Part shown: piece after piece, positions 10,534 through 20,314 of the stretch
Layout of the letters: each line of letters begins with the position of its first letter
Position numbering within the stretch: position 1 is the stretch's first letter
Source: Piscinibacter sp.
GTDB taxonomy: Bacteria; Pseudomonadota; Gammaproteobacteria; Burkholderiales; Burkholderiaceae_C
Direction: 5' to 3'
Assembly: GCA_017983795.1 (NCBI GenBank)
Contig: JAGOAS010000002.1
Location: 62,001-126,000 of the forward strand
Length of the DNA: 64,000 nt
Notes under the pieces: model-generated
The model's database searches: none
What the model saw: the letters and a program-made list of their open reading frames with translations, nothing else
Told to the model about the DNA's origin: nothing
Program-made: the position numbers and the translations under genes

Positions 10534-13500
10534 ATGTGGTTCACCCGCATCTCGATCGCCAACCCGGTGATGGCCGTGATGGTCATGCTCGCCTTCGTGG
10601 TGCTCGGGCTGTTCAGCTACCAGCGTCTGGCGGTCGACCAGTTCCCCAACATCGACCTGCCCACGGTGGTGGTGGTGATGGACTACCCCGGCGCCTCGCC
10701 GGAGATCATCGAATCCGAGGTGACGAAGAAGGTCGAGGAGGCGGTCAACACGGTGGCCGGCATCGGCTCGCTGTATTCGCGCTCCTACGAGGGCACCTCG
10801 GTGGTGATCATCGAGTTCAACCTCGACGTCGATGGCCGCAAGGCCGCCGACGACGTGCGCGAGAAGGTCGCGCTGATCCGCCCCAACCTGCGCGACGAGG
10901 TCAAGGAGCCGCGCATCTTCCGCTTCGACCCGGCCGCCACGCCGATCTTCAACGTCGCCCTGCTCTCGCCGGACGGCAGCAAGTCGGCCCAGGAGCTCAG
11001 CACCTGGGCCACGCAGGTGCTGCAGAAGCGGCTGGAGAACGTGCGCGGCGTCGGCTCGGTGACGCTGGTGGGCGGCGTGCAGCGCCAGATCAACCTGCAC
11101 GTGCGCCCGGCAGCGCTGGAAGCCTTCGGCATCGGCGTCGACCAGATCGTCGCCGCGGTGAGGAGCGAGAACCAGGAACTGCCGATGGGCGCGATCCGCT
11201 CGGCCGAGCAGGAGCGCGTGGTGCAGATCAACGCGCGGCTGAAGCGGCCGGAGGATTTCAAGGACATCGTCGTCGCGCGCCGCAACGCTCAGGCCATCAA
11301 GCTCTGGCAGGTGGCCGACGTGGTCGACGGCCCGCAGGAGATCGAGAGCCTGGCGCTCTACAACGGCCAGCGCACGGTGCTGCTGTCGGTGCTGAAGAGC
11401 CAGGGCGAGAACACCATCGCCGTGGTCGACGGGCTGATGAAGGCGCTCGACGAGGCCAAGACGGTGACGCCGCCGGGCGTCAGGATCGAGGTCAACCGCG
11501 ACAACTCGCGCGGCATCCGCGTCTCGGTGGCCAACGTCAAGCGCACGCTGTTCGAGGGCGCGGCGCTGACGGTGCTGATCGTCTTCCTGTTCCTGAACAG
11601 CTGGCGCTCGACCGTCATCACCGGGCTGACGCTGCCGATCGCGCTGATCGGCACCTTCCTGTTCATGTATGCCTTCGGCTTCACCATCAACGGCATCACG
11701 ATGATGGCGCTGAGCCTGTGCGTGGGCCTGCTGATCGACGACGCCATCGTGGTGCGCGAGAACATCGTGCGCCACGTGCAGATGGGCAAGAGCGCGCGCG
11801 CCGCGGCGCTCGACGGCACGGCGGAGATCGGCCTGGCGGTGCTGGCCACCACGCTGTCCATCGTGGCGGTCTTCCTGCCGATCGGCTTCATGGGCGGCAT
11901 CGTCGGCAAGTTCTTCCACGAGTTCGGCATCACCATCGTCGCCGCGGTGCTGATCTCGATGTTCGTCAGCTTCACGCTCGACCCGATGCTGTCCAGCGTC
12001 TGGCACGACCCGGCCGCGCACGGCACGCACCGCGGCGCGCCGGTGACGCTGTACGACAAGACGCTGGGCCGCGTCACGCTGCTGTTCGACCGCTTCACCG
12101 AGTGGCTGGGCGAGGTCTACCAGCAGCTGCTCGGCTGGTCGCTGCAGCACAAGCTCGCCACGCTGGCGCTGGCCGCGGCCACGCTGGTCGGCAGCTTCGT
12201 GCTCATCCCCATCCTGGGCGCCGAGTTCGTGCCCAAGGCCGACCTCTCCGAAACGCAGATCAACTTCTACACGCCGGTGGGCTCCTCGCTCGAGGTCACC
12301 GAGCAGCGCGCCAGGCAGGCCGACGCCGCGCTGCGCGAGTTCCCCGAAGTGCGCTACACGGTGGCGACCATCAACAGCGGCGGCAGCTCGGGCAAGAATG
12401 TCGCGGCGGTCTACGTGCGCCTGGTCGACCGCAAGGACAGGCGGCGCAGCATCAACGATCTCACCGTGCCCTTCCGCGACCGGCTGGCGCGCATTCCCGG
12501 CGTCACCGTCACCAACATCGGCCCGACCGACCTGGGCGGCAACAAGAGCCTGCAGTTCTCCATCCAGGGCAGCGACCTCGACGAGCTGGCGCGGCTGTCG
12601 CGCCAGATCACCGCCAAGCTGAGCGCCATCCCCGGCCTGGTCGACCTGGACAGCACGCTCAAGGACGACAAGCCGACCGTGGCCATCGAGGTGAAGCGCG
12701 ACGCGGCGGCCGACGCCGGGCTGAACGTCAACGCGCTGGCCGGCACGCTGCGCACCCTGGTGGCCGGCAGCACCGTGGGCAACTGGCGCGCGCCGGACGG
12801 CGAGAACTACGACGTCAACGTGCGCCTCGCGCCCGGCGGCCGCGACACGCTGGCCGACCTGCAGCGCCTGCCCATCACCGTGGCCGCGGCCGCCGACGGC
12901 TCGCCGCGCGTGGTGCGGCTCGCGCAGGTGGCCGATCTGCGCGCCTCGACGGGCCCGAACCAGATCAACCGGCGCGACCTCAACCGCGAGATCAACATCG
13001 ACGCCAACGCGCTCGGCCGCAGCGCCGGCGAGGTGTCGGCCGACGTCAAGAAGGTGCTCGATTCGATCGCCTGGCCGCCCGGCTACCGCTACGTCTTCGG
13101 CGGCTCGACCAAGAATATGAACGAGTCCTTCCAGTACGCCGTGGGCGCGCTGGCGCTGGCCATCGTGTTCATCTACATGATCCTGGCCAGCCAGTTCCGC
13201 AGCTTCCTGCAGCCGATCGCGCTGATGAGTTCGCTGCCGCTGACGCTCATCGGCGTGGTGCTGGCGCTGCTGATGTTCCGCTCGACGCTGAACATGTTCT
13301 CCATCATCGGCATCGTGATGCTGATGGGCCTGGTGACCAAGAACGCCATCCTGCTGATCGACTTCGCGATCCGCTCGCGCCACGGCGAGCACGCCGGCGA
13401 ACACGGGCTAGACCACGACGTCGCCCCGATGGGCCGCGAGGAGGCGTTGCTGCACGCCGCACGCGTGCGGCTGCGCCCCATCCTGATGACCACGCTGGCC

Positions 13501-13731
13501 ATGGTGTTCGGCATGGTGCCGCTGGCCTTCGCGCTCAGCGAGGGCTCGGAGCAGCGCGCGCCCATGGGCCAGGCGGTGATCGGCGGCGTGATCACCTCCT
13601 CGCTGCTGACGCTGGTGGTGGTGCCGGTCATCTACTGCTACCTCGACGACCTTTCGGCCTGGGCGAAGCGCAAGCTCGGAGCGTCGCCGCCTGCGCAGGG
13701 TCAAGCCGGGGCCTGGACCGCTGCGAAATAA
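10534..13731 (+). CDS. RND efflux transporter permease (HAE1/AcrB family)
   Basis: This 1065-residue inner-membrane pump drives export with the proton gradient. It has the two-fold RND layout: TM1 at the N-terminus (NPVMAVMVMLAFVVLGL), a large periplasmic loop, TM2-6 around residues 340-490, a second periplasmic loop, and TM8-12 near the C-terminus. TM4 has the proton-relay pair in GLLIDDAIVVREN, and the RND signature VDQFPNIDLPTVVV is near the N-terminus. It belongs to the multidrug/hydrophobe group rather than the metal group, since the CusA-type methionines are absent. Substrates are unknown. The tolC-like gene 730 bases downstream could supply the channel. Confidence 0.94.
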   Translation: MWFTRISIANPVMAVMVMLAFVVLGLFSYQRLAVDQFPNIDLPTVVVVMDYPGASPEIIESEVTKKVEEAVNTVAGIGSLYSRSYEGTSVVIIEFNLDVDGRKAADDVREKVALIRPNLRDEVKEPRIFRFDPAATPIFNVALLSPDGSKSAQELSTWATQVLQKRLENVRGVGSVTLVGGVQRQINLHVRPAALEAFGIGVDQIVAAVRSENQELPMGAIRSAEQERVVQINARLKRPEDFKDIVVARRNAQAIKLWQVADVVDGPQEIESLALYNGQRTVLLSVLKSQGENTIAVVDGLMKALDEAKTVTPPGVRIEVNRDNSRGIRVSVANVKRTLFEGAALTVLIVFLFLNSWRSTVITGLTLPIALIGTFLFMYAFGFTINGITMMALSLCVGLLIDDAIVVRENIVRHVQMGKSARAAALDGTAEIGLAVLATTLSIVAVFLPIGFMGGIVGKFFHEFGITIVAAVLISMFVSFTLDPMLSSVWHDPAAHGTHRGAPVTLYDKTLGRVTLLFDRFTEWLGEVYQQLLGWSLQHKLATLALAAATLVGSFVLIPILGAEFVPKADLSETQINFYTPVGSSLEVTEQRARQADAALREFPEVRYTVATINSGGSSGKNVAAVYVRLVDRKDRRRSINDLTVPFRDRLARIPGVTVTNIGPTDLGGNKSLQFSIQGSDLDELARLSRQITAKLSAIPGLVDLDSTLKDDKPTVAIEVKRDAAADAGLNVNALAGTLRTLVAGSTVGNWRAPDGENYDVNVRLAPGGRDTLADLQRLPITVAAAADGSPRVVRLAQVADLRASTGPNQINRRDLNREINIDANALGRSAGEVSADVKKVLDSIAWPPGYRYVFGGSTKNMNESFQYAVGALALAIVFIYMILASQFRSFLQPIALMSSLPLTLIGVVLALLMFRSTLNMFSIIGIVMLMGLVTKNAILLIDFAIRSRHGEHAGEHGLDHDVAPMGREEALLHAARVRLRPILMTTLAMVFGMVPLAFALSEGSEQRAPMGQAVIGGVITSSLLTLVVVPVIYCYLDDLSAWAKRKLGASPPAQGQAGAWTAAK

Positions 13732-13770
13732 AATGCGCGGTTACCCGCCGGAACTTCCCCGAGAGACACC

Positions 13771-14424
13771 ATGAACATCGAACAAGCCCGCTTCAACATG
13801 ATCGAGCAGCAGATCCGCCCCTGGGACGTGCTCGACCCCGCCGTGCTCTCGCTGCTGACCGTGGTCAAGCGCGAGGACTTCGTGCCCGCCGCCTACCGCT
13901 CGCTGGCCTTCGTCGACACCGAGGTGCCGCTGCCGGCCGGCCAGTGCATGCTGGCGCCGCGCGTCGAGGCGCGCATGCTGCAGGAGATCAACGTGCACAA
14001 GCACGAGCGGGTGCTGGAAGTCGGCGCCGGCTCGGGCTACATGGCCGCGCTGCTGGCGCACCGCGCCCAGCACGTGACCACGCTGGAGATCGTGCCCGAG
14101 CTCGCCCAGCTGGCCGCCGCCAACCTCAAGCGCGCCGCGGTGCTCAACGCCGCCGTGCGCCAGGGCGACGGCTCGCGCGGCCTGCCGGCCGAGGCTCCGT
14201 TCGACGCCATCGTGCTGTCGGGCTCGGTGGCCGAGGTGCCGCAGGGCCTGCTCGGCCAGCTCAAGGTGGGCGGCCGCCTGATCGCCATCGTCGGCCAGCA
14301 GCCCATGATGCGCTGCACGCTGGTGACGCGCAGCGGCGAGCACGCCTACGCCAGCGTCGATCTGTTCGACACCGTCGCGCAGCGCCTGCAGGGCTTCGAC
14401 GAGCCCTCGAAGTTCCAGTTCTGA
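13771..14424 (+). CDS. Protein-L-isoaspartate O-methyltransferase family
   Basis: The 217-residue product is a class I SAM methyltransferase of the PCMT family, with motif I VLEVGAGSGYMAALLA near residue 85, EIVPELAQLAA (ribose-binding acidic residue) and QGDGSRGLPAEAPFDAIVLSG. Canonical Pcm repairs L-isoaspartyl residues in aged proteins. In betaproteobacteria this shorter subgroup commonly sits before a tolC-like gene, as here (37 bases upstream of it). Whether it truly repairs isoaspartate is not shown by sequence. A TAAAAT hexamer at 13729-13734 could be its own -10. GAGAG lies just before the ATG. Confidence 0.82.
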   Translation: MNIEQARFNMIEQQIRPWDVLDPAVLSLLTVVKREDFVPAAYRSLAFVDTEVPLPAGQCMLAPRVEARMLQEINVHKHERVLEVGAGSGYMAALLAHRAQHVTTLEIVPELAQLAAANLKRAAVLNAAVRQGDGSRGLPAEAPFDAIVLSGSVAEVPQGLLGQLKVGGRLIAIVGQQPMMRCTLVTRSGEHAYASVDLFDTVAQRLQGFDEPSKFQF

Positions 14425-14461
14425 TCCGATCTCCCCCCGAGCCCCGCAAAGGACACCCGCC

Positions 14462-15820
14462 ATGCCCGCCTCGCGCCGCCCCACCCTCTTCGCGCCCGCC
14501 GCCCTCGCCCTCGCGCTGGGCCTCGCCTTCGGCGGCAGCGCCCGGGCGCAGAGCCTGCAGGAGGTCTACGAGGCGGCGCGCGGCTACGACGCCAGCTTCC
14601 TGGCGGCGCGCGCCCTGCTCGACTCGGCGCAGTACCGCGCCGAGCAGGCCAAGGCGCTGAACCGGCCCTCGGTGGGGCTGCAGGTGCAGGCCTCACGCTC
14701 GCTCAGCGACACGCCCTACACCAGCCCGGAGAAGACCGGCAGCACCGTCACGCAAGCCGGCGTGAGCGCGACGCAGAGCCTGTTCAACCGCGCCAACAGC
14801 GTGAGCGTCGAGCAGGCCGAGAAGTCGCTGGCGGTGTCGCGCGCCGACTTCGAGAGCGCCGAGCAGGACCTGATCGTGCGCGTCGCGCAGGCCTACTTCG
14901 ACGTGCTGGCGGCGCAGGACACGCTGGCCACCACGCGCACCAGCAAGGCCGCCATCGCCGAGCAGCTCGCTTCGGCCAAGCGCAACTTCGAGGTCGGCAC
15001 CGCGACCATCACCGACACGCGCGAGGCGCAGGCGCGCTTCGACCTCGCCAGCGCGCAGGAGATCGCCGCCGACAACGACCTGCGCACCAAGAGCATCGCG
15101 CTCGACCAGCTGGTGGGCCGCACCGGCGTGAGCCCCAAGGGCCTGGCCGTGCCGGTGGTGCTGCCGCCGGTGCAGCCGCCGGTGGTCGACGAATGGGTGC
15201 TGCGCGCCGACGCCGAGCACCCGCTGGTGCGCAAGGCCACGCTGGGCCTGGACGTGGCCAAGCTCGAGACCGAGAAGGCGCGCGCCGGCCACCTGCCCAC
15301 CGTGTCGCTGAACGGCGCCTACGGCAAGGGCCACGTGTCGGCAGCCAGCGACATTGCCGGGCCGGGCTATCCCAGCGTCTCGGGCACGCAGACCAACGCC
15401 AGCGTGGGCGTGACGCTGCAGATGCCGCTGTTCGCCGGCTACGCGATCCAGAACCGCGTCAAGGAGACGCTGCTGCTCGAAGAGAAGTCGCGCAACGACC
15501 TGGAAGCGGCGCGCCGCGGCGTGGCGCAGGGCACGCGCCAGGCCTTCTTCGGCGTGCAGTCGGGCCAGGCGCAGGTGAAGGCGCTGGAGGCAGCGGAATC
15601 GTCCAGCCAGCTCGCGCTCGAAGCCACGCAGCTCGGCTACAAGGTCGGCGTGCGCGTCAACCTCGACGTGCTGAATGCGCAGACGCAGCTCTTCAGTACC
15701 CGGCGTGATCTCGCCAAGGCACGCTACGACGTGCTGGTGGGTTCGCTGAAGCTGCGCCAAGCGTCCGGCCAGCTCAAGCCCGAAGACGTGGCGGCACTGA
15801 ACCAGCTGCTGGCGCGCTGA
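14462..15820 (+). CDS. TolC-family outer-membrane channel protein
   Basis: The 452-residue precursor has a signal peptide (cleavage near GSARAQS) and two OEP repeats of long alpha-helices typical of the trimeric TolC tunnel (for example AKALNRPSVGLQVQASRS and FEVGTATITDTREAQARFD). It forms the outer-membrane exit duct used by RND pumps and type I secretion. The nearby RND adaptor and permease (9380-13731) are the obvious partners, although a separate gene lies between them. AAAGGA precedes the ATG by about 8 bases. It is convergent with an unknown anchored protein gene. Confidence 0.92.
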   Translation: MPASRRPTLFAPAALALALGLAFGGSARAQSLQEVYEAARGYDASFLAARALLDSAQYRAEQAKALNRPSVGLQVQASRSLSDTPYTSPEKTGSTVTQAGVSATQSLFNRANSVSVEQAEKSLAVSRADFESAEQDLIVRVAQAYFDVLAAQDTLATTRTSKAAIAEQLASAKRNFEVGTATITDTREAQARFDLASAQEIAADNDLRTKSIALDQLVGRTGVSPKGLAVPVVLPPVQPPVVDEWVLRADAEHPLVRKATLGLDVAKLETEKARAGHLPTVSLNGAYGKGHVSAASDIAGPGYPSVSGTQTNASVGVTLQMPLFAGYAIQNRVKETLLLEEKSRNDLEAARRGVAQGTRQAFFGVQSGQAQVKALEAAESSSQLALEATQLGYKVGVRVNLDVLNAQTQLFSTRRDLAKARYDVLVGSLKLRQASGQLKPEDVAALNQLLAR

Positions 15821-15839
15821 GCGCCGGCCAGCGCCGCCC

Positions 15840-17057
15840 TCACTCGACGGGCACGGGCCCGCGCACCTCGAGCACGCGGCCGAGCGAATCCAGGCGCAGC
15901 AGCAGCATGAGCGCCGCCTCGCCGGCGAAGCCCGCTTCGATGGCCTGCACCGTCGCGCCCAGCGCGCGCTGAGCCGCCTCGCTGCCTTCGAGCCCGGCCG
16001 CGCGCAGCGACTGCGCCGCGGCGCGCAGCGGCAGCGTGGCGGCCGGCTCCGCATCACCGAGCGCGAGGCGCAGGCCGTGCCAGGCCGCCAGCATGCGCGC
16101 GGCGCAGCAGGCCACGAGGCTGCGCTGCGCGAGCTCCTCCGCCGCGCCCGCTTTCGCGTCGCCGGCTTCGAGCCGCTGGCGCGCGCCGCTGGCGGCGGCC
16201 AGGGCCAGGCGCCATTGCTGCTCGGTCTGGGTGCAGAAGTCGGCCACGCGGGCGACGAATACCGGCTTGCGGATCGCGCCGGCGTGGTTCTCCTCGACCT
16301 CGCGCAGATAGCGGCTGAGATCCTGCAGCAGCGCGCGCAGGCGCTCGTCGGCGCTCGACGAGCGGCGCAGCCAGCCGGCCGAATCGGCCTGGATCGCGCT
16401 CACCTCGCGGCGCAGCCCACGCAGGTAGACCGGCGCGCAATGCAGCCCCATCACGATGGCCGCGAGGCCAGGCGACTTGGCGGCGTCGAGCGACTGCGCC
16501 GGCACCACGCGCAGGCCGGCGGTGGACATCTCGCCGCGCGCCAGCGGCAAGGCCGTGCCGGCGCGCAGCATGAGCCTGTACAGGTCGCCCTCGGCCGCGG
16601 CGCCCGCCGTCGCCAGCAGCGAGGCATGCGCCAGCGCGCCGGAGAGAAGCTCGCACTGCATGGGCGTCGGCGTGGCGACGGCGGCACGGCGCCAGTCTTC
16701 GGCGCTGCCGCGCTCGAGCACGAGCACCGGCTCGGGGGCGGCGTCACGCAGTTCGTAGCGACGCGCACGCGCCGCGACCAGCAGTGCCGGCGTGCGCACG
16801 ATGGGCGGGGCCACCAGGGCGGCCACCGGGTTGCGCTGCGGCGCGCCGGGCGCCGGCAGGGGCGCCAGCCCGGCGCCGGCCACGGCGGCTGGGAAGGTCA
16901 GGCCGAGCGCGCGCGGCTCGCGCGCATCGGCCGGCGCAGGCTCGGACCGGGCCGCGGCGCCGGCATCCGGCGCGCGTCGGCGCAGCCACAGCAAGCCCGC
17001 CAGCGCGGCGCACACCAGCGCCAGCACCGCCACGAGCCACCACGCCAGTTCCTGCAT
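15840..17057 (-). CDS. Membrane-anchored protein of unknown function
   Basis: I do not recognise a named family. The 405-residue product begins MQELAWWLVAVLALVCAALA, a single N-terminal membrane anchor, followed by a Pro/Ala-rich linker (to about residue 105) and a mostly helical domain with an acidic, basic-rich coil (LLQDLSRYLREVEENHAGAI). The C-terminus lies in the cytoplasm or periplasm depending on topology. The start at 17057 is the first methionine before the anchor. It is divergent from the DUF1800 gene with a 150-base gap. No enzyme motif is visible. Confidence 0.7.
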   Translation of the reverse strand: MQELAWWLVAVLALVCAALAGLLWLRRRAPDAGAAARSEPAPADAREPRALGLTFPAAVAGAGLAPLPAPGAPQRNPVAALVAPPIVRTPALLVAARARRYELRDAAPEPVLVLERGSAEDWRRAAVATPTPMQCELLSGALAHASLLATAGAAAEGDLYRLMLRAGTALPLARGEMSTAGLRVVPAQSLDAAKSPGLAAIVMGLHCAPVYLRGLRREVSAIQADSAGWLRRSSSADERLRALLQDLSRYLREVEENHAGAIRKPVFVARVADFCTQTEQQWRLALAAASGARQRLEAGDAKAGAAEELAQRSLVACCAARMLAAWHGLRLALGDAEPAATLPLRAAAQSLRAAGLEGSEAAQRALGATVQAIEAGFAGEAALMLLLRLDSLGRVLEVRGPVPVE

Positions 17058-17207
17058 TGCCTTGGTCTCCGAAGCGGCATCGTGCCACGAACCGCCGGGC
17101 TCCGCGAGGTCGTCGAATTGGGGGGGCGCAACGTTTGTTGACCGTACGCACATCCGCGCTTCACACCCCGGCGCGAGCCTGCAAACCCTTCTGACCCCTC
17201 CGCGCTC

Positions 17208-18629
17208 ATGGCCAGCACCCTCCACGCCGCCATCGCCGCCCACCGTTTCGGCCTGGGCGAAGCCGACCTCGCCACGCCGGGCGCCGACCCGCAGGGCTGG
17301 CTGCGAGAGCAGATCGGCCCGGCCGATGCGGCGCGCGGCGAGGGGCTGCTGACCACCGCAGCCGCCGTCGAACTGGTGCGCGAGGAACAACGAGCGCGCC
17401 GCGAGGCCCGCCGCAGCGCCGCCAAGGATCCGCAAGCCGCCGACCCGCTGGCCGGCCACTACCGCGAGACGATCGTCGCCGATGCACGCTCGCGCCTGCT
17501 CACCGCCGTGGGCAGCACGCGGCCCTTCGCCGAGCGGCTGCAGTGGTTCTGGGCCAACCACTTCACCGTGTCGCTCGCCAAGGGCGCGACGCGCGGCTTG
17601 GTGGGCGCCTTCGAGCGCGACGCGATCCGGCCGCACATCGCCGGCCGCTTCGAGGATCTGCTGTGGGCCTCCACCACGCACCCGGCCATGCTGCGCTACC
17701 TCGACAACCAGCAATCCGCCGGGCCGCATTCGCGCGCCGTGGCGCTGATCGCGCGCCGCGCCCGCCGCGACGACGAGACGCCGCGCATCACCGGCTTGAA
17801 CGAGAACCTGGCGCGCGAGGTGCTGGAGCTGCACACGCTCGGCGCAGCCAGTGGACGCGGGCCTGATGGCCCGCGGGGCGGCTATACGCAGGCCGACGTG
17901 ACCGCCTTCGCCGCCGTGCTGACCGGCTGGCGCATCGCCGCGCGCAGCGACGCCGCGGCCCTGCCCTTCGACGCCGCCTGGCACGAGCCGGGCCGCAAGA
18001 CGCTGCTCGGCCGCAGCTATGGCGAAGGCCCGCAGGCGTTGCGCGCCGTGCTCGCCGACCTGGCGTGCCACCCCTCGACGGCGCGCTTTCTCGCCACCAA
18101 GCTGGCGCGCCATTTCGTCGCCGACGAGCCGCCGCCGGCGCTGGTCGACCGCCTCGCGGCGCGCTACCTGCGCAGCGACGGCCAGCTCGCCGAGCTCTAC
18201 CGCGAACTGATCGCCAGCCCCGAGGCCTGGGCCGAGCCCGCGGTCAAGCTGAAGACGCCGGAGGAGTTCGTCGTCTCGAGCGCGCGCGTGCTTTCGCTGG
18301 GGCGAGTCGAGGCCGGCGCCGCACGCCTGCCGGCGATGCTGGTGGCCGGCATGCAGGCGCTCGGCCAACGCCCGCAGGCCGCGCCATCGCCTGCCGGCTG
18401 GCCCGATCGCGCCGAAGACTGGCTGGGCCCGGAGGCACTGTGGAAGCGGCTCGAATGGGCGTCGCGCCTGGGCGATCGGCTCGGCACGCGCATCGACGCC
18501 CGCGAGCTCGCCGCACGCAGCCTGGGGCCGCGCCTGGGTCCGACGACGCGCCAGCAGATCGAGCGCGCTGCCGACGGCGCCCAGGCCCTCGCGCTCTTGC
18601 TGATGGCGCCCGAGTTCCAGCGCCGCTGA
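17208..18629 (+). CDS. DUF1800 domain protein
   Basis: This 473-residue protein belongs to the DUF1800 family, seen in RFGLGEADL, the HYRETIVADARSRLLTA and FWANHFTVS blocks, and ENLAREVLELHTLG. Members are almost always paired with a DUF1501 gene, as here (10 bases downstream). The biochemical role of the pair is not established; links to exported or surface polymers have been suggested. No signal peptide is obvious, so export of this partner is uncertain. The start at 17208 has no clear ribosome-binding site, but the N-terminal ASTLHAAIAAHRFGLG matches the family. Confidence 0.88.
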   Translation: MASTLHAAIAAHRFGLGEADLATPGADPQGWLREQIGPADAARGEGLLTTAAAVELVREEQRARREARRSAAKDPQAADPLAGHYRETIVADARSRLLTAVGSTRPFAERLQWFWANHFTVSLAKGATRGLVGAFERDAIRPHIAGRFEDLLWASTTHPAMLRYLDNQQSAGPHSRAVALIARRARRDDETPRITGLNENLAREVLELHTLGAASGRGPDGPRGGYTQADVTAFAAVLTGWRIAARSDAAALPFDAAWHEPGRKTLLGRSYGEGPQALRAVLADLACHPSTARFLATKLARHFVADEPPPALVDRLAARYLRSDGQLAELYRELIASPEAWAEPAVKLKTPEEFVVSSARVLSLGRVEAGAARLPAMLVAGMQALGQRPQAAPSPAGWPDRAEDWLGPEALWKRLEWASRLGDRLGTRIDARELAARSLGPRLGPTTRQQIERAADGAQALALLLMAPEFQRR

Positions 18630-18639
18630 GGAAACGAGC

Positions 18640-19836
18640 ATGAACGACTCCACCGATTTCGCCCGCCGCCGCCTGCTGCGTGCCGCCTTGTCCAGTGCCC
18701 TGCTCGCGCCCGCCGCGACGCTGAGCTTCGCCACGACACGCGGCAACGGCCGCTTCGTGCTGGTGATCTTGCGCGGTGGCATGGACGGCCTGTATGCCGT
18801 GCCGGCCGTCGGCGACCCGGAGTTCGCCGCGGCGCGCGGCGCGCTGGCGCAGTACCCGAGCGCACCGCTGCCGCTCGAAGGCCTATTCGCGCTGCACCCG
18901 GCGCTGGCCTCGCTGCACGAGGCCTGGGGCAAGCGCGAGGCGCTGGTGCTGCATGCCGTCGGCCTGCCCTACCGCGAACGCTCGCACTTCGACGCTCAGA
19001 ACGTGCTCGAAGGCGGCGGCACGCGGCCCTTCGAGCTCGACAGCGGCTGGCTCGGCCGCGCCCTCGGCCGCGACGGCCGCGGCATCGCGCTGGCCACTGC
19101 CGTGCCGCTGGTGCTGCGCGGGCCGGGCTCGCCCGATACCTGGTCGCCCTCGACGCTGCCGGATCCGTCAGCCGACCTGATGGCGCGGCTGGAGCGCCTC
19201 TACGGCAGCGATGCCGCGCTCGCCGAAGCGCTGGCCCGCGCGAAAGCGCTGCGCCTGGACGGGTCCATGCCCGCCGATGCCAATGGCGGCGACGACATGG
19301 CCGGCGGCCAGCGGCGCAGCGGGCCCTTCGTGCCGCTGGCACGGCGCGCCGCGGAGTTTCTCGCCCAGCCGACCGGCCCGCGCGTGGCGGTGCTCGAACT
19401 CGGCGGCTGGGATTCGCATGCGAACCAGGCAGCGCCCAATGGCGCGACCACGCAGGCCTTGCGCACGCTCGATGCCGGGCTGGCTGCCTTGCGCGAGGGG
19501 CTGACGACGAGCGGTGTCTGGCGCGACAGCGTGGTGGTCGTGGCCAGCGAATTCGGTCGTGAGGTGTCTATCAACGGCACGCAGGGCAGCGACCACGGCA
19601 CGGGCGGTGCAGCCTTCGTGCTCGGCGGCGCGATCCGCGGCGGCCGCGTGCTGGCCGACTGGCCGGGCCTGGCGAGGAAGGATCGCTTCGAGGGCCGCGA
19701 CCTGCGCATCACCACCGACCTGCGCGCCCTGCTCAAGGGCCTGCTCGGCGAGCACTTGCAGGTGGCGGCATCGCGCCTGGACGGCGAGGTCTTCCCCGGC
19801 AGCGCCGCCGTGCGCCCGCTGGCCGTACTGGCCTAA
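18640..19836 (+). CDS. DUF1501 domain protein with Tat-like signal
   Basis: The 398-residue product starts with a twin-arginine-like signal (DFARRRLLRAALSSALLAP) and then the DUF1501 core, recognised from FVLVILRGGMDGLYAVPAVG, RSHFDAQNVLEGG, VAVLELGGWDSHANQ and SDHGTGGAAFVLGG. DUF1501 has an alkaline-phosphatase/sulfatase-like fold in known members; conserved Asp and His (WDSH, SDHG) suggest a metal site. It forms an operon with the DUF1800 gene. GAGGAAACGAG lies directly before the ATG. Its substrate is unknown. Confidence 0.9.
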   Translation: MNDSTDFARRRLLRAALSSALLAPAATLSFATTRGNGRFVLVILRGGMDGLYAVPAVGDPEFAAARGALAQYPSAPLPLEGLFALHPALASLHEAWGKREALVLHAVGLPYRERSHFDAQNVLEGGGTRPFELDSGWLGRALGRDGRGIALATAVPLVLRGPGSPDTWSPSTLPDPSADLMARLERLYGSDAALAEALARAKALRLDGSMPADANGGDDMAGGQRRSGPFVPLARRAAEFLAQPTGPRVAVLELGGWDSHANQAAPNGATTQALRTLDAGLAALREGLTTSGVWRDSVVVVASEFGREVSINGTQGSDHGTGGAAFVLGGAIRGGRVLADWPGLARKDRFEGRDLRITTDLRALLKGLLGEHLQVAASRLDGEVFPGSAAVRPLAVLA

Positions 19837-19848
19837 GCGCCCGAAGCC

Positions 19849-20301
19849 TCAGCCCTTGGCGCGCCGCGCCAGGGCATCGATGGCGAGCCGATAGCCCTCC
19901 ACGCCCAGGCCGACGATGATGCCGGCGGCCACCGGCGACAGCCACGAATGGTGGCGGAAGCTCTCGCGCGCGTGCACGTTGCTGATGTGCACCTCGATCA
20001 CCGGCACCTCCACCGCACGCACCGCGTCGTGCAGCGCGATCGAGGTGTGCGTGTAGGCGCCGGCGTTGAACACCACGCCGGCCAGCGTGCCCTCCTTGAA
20101 GCCGCGGCCGGCCTCGTGGATGGCGTCGACCAGCACGCCCTCGTGGTTGGATTGGCGGAAGTCGACCGTGTAGCCGAGCGCGCGCGCGTGCTCGACGCAC
20201 AGGCGCTCGACGTCGGCCAGCGTGGTGCTGCCGTAGGTCGCAGGCTCACGCGTGCCGAGCAGGTTCAGGTTGGGGCCGTTGAGGACGAGGATGGCGGGCA
20301 T
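19849..20301 (-). CDS. aroQ: 3-dehydroquinate dehydratase, type II
   Basis: The enzyme dehydrates 3-dehydroquinate to 3-dehydroshikimate in the shikimate pathway for aromatic amino acids. The 150-residue product is of normal type II size and has the conserved [25 protein letters not shown] (active-site Arg and loop), [10 protein letters not shown] (catalytic-loop Asn and His region) and [17 protein letters not shown]. The dodecameric type II enzyme is cytoplasmic. It lies 13 bases downstream of waaA on the same strand. The start at 20301 gives the exact family N-terminus. Confidence 0.97.
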   Translation of the reverse strand: MPAILVLNGPNLNLLGTREPATYGSTTLADVERLCVEHARALGYTVDFRQSNHEGVLVDAIHEAGRGFKEGTLAGVVFNAGAYTHTSIALHDAVRAVEVPVIEVHISNVHARESFRHHSWLSPVAAGIIVGLGVEGYRLAIDALARRAKG

Positions 20302-20314
20302 GGCGGTCTCGCGT

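Noticed and set aside
10536-14660. Very long open frames opposite or offset to real genes (for example 10536-14660, 39155-42100, 59129-63211 upstream of tkt)
   Set aside because: They are products of very high GC with few stop codons. Their translations are low-complexity Arg/Ala/Gly/His-rich, and the other frame in each case has clear family motifs.
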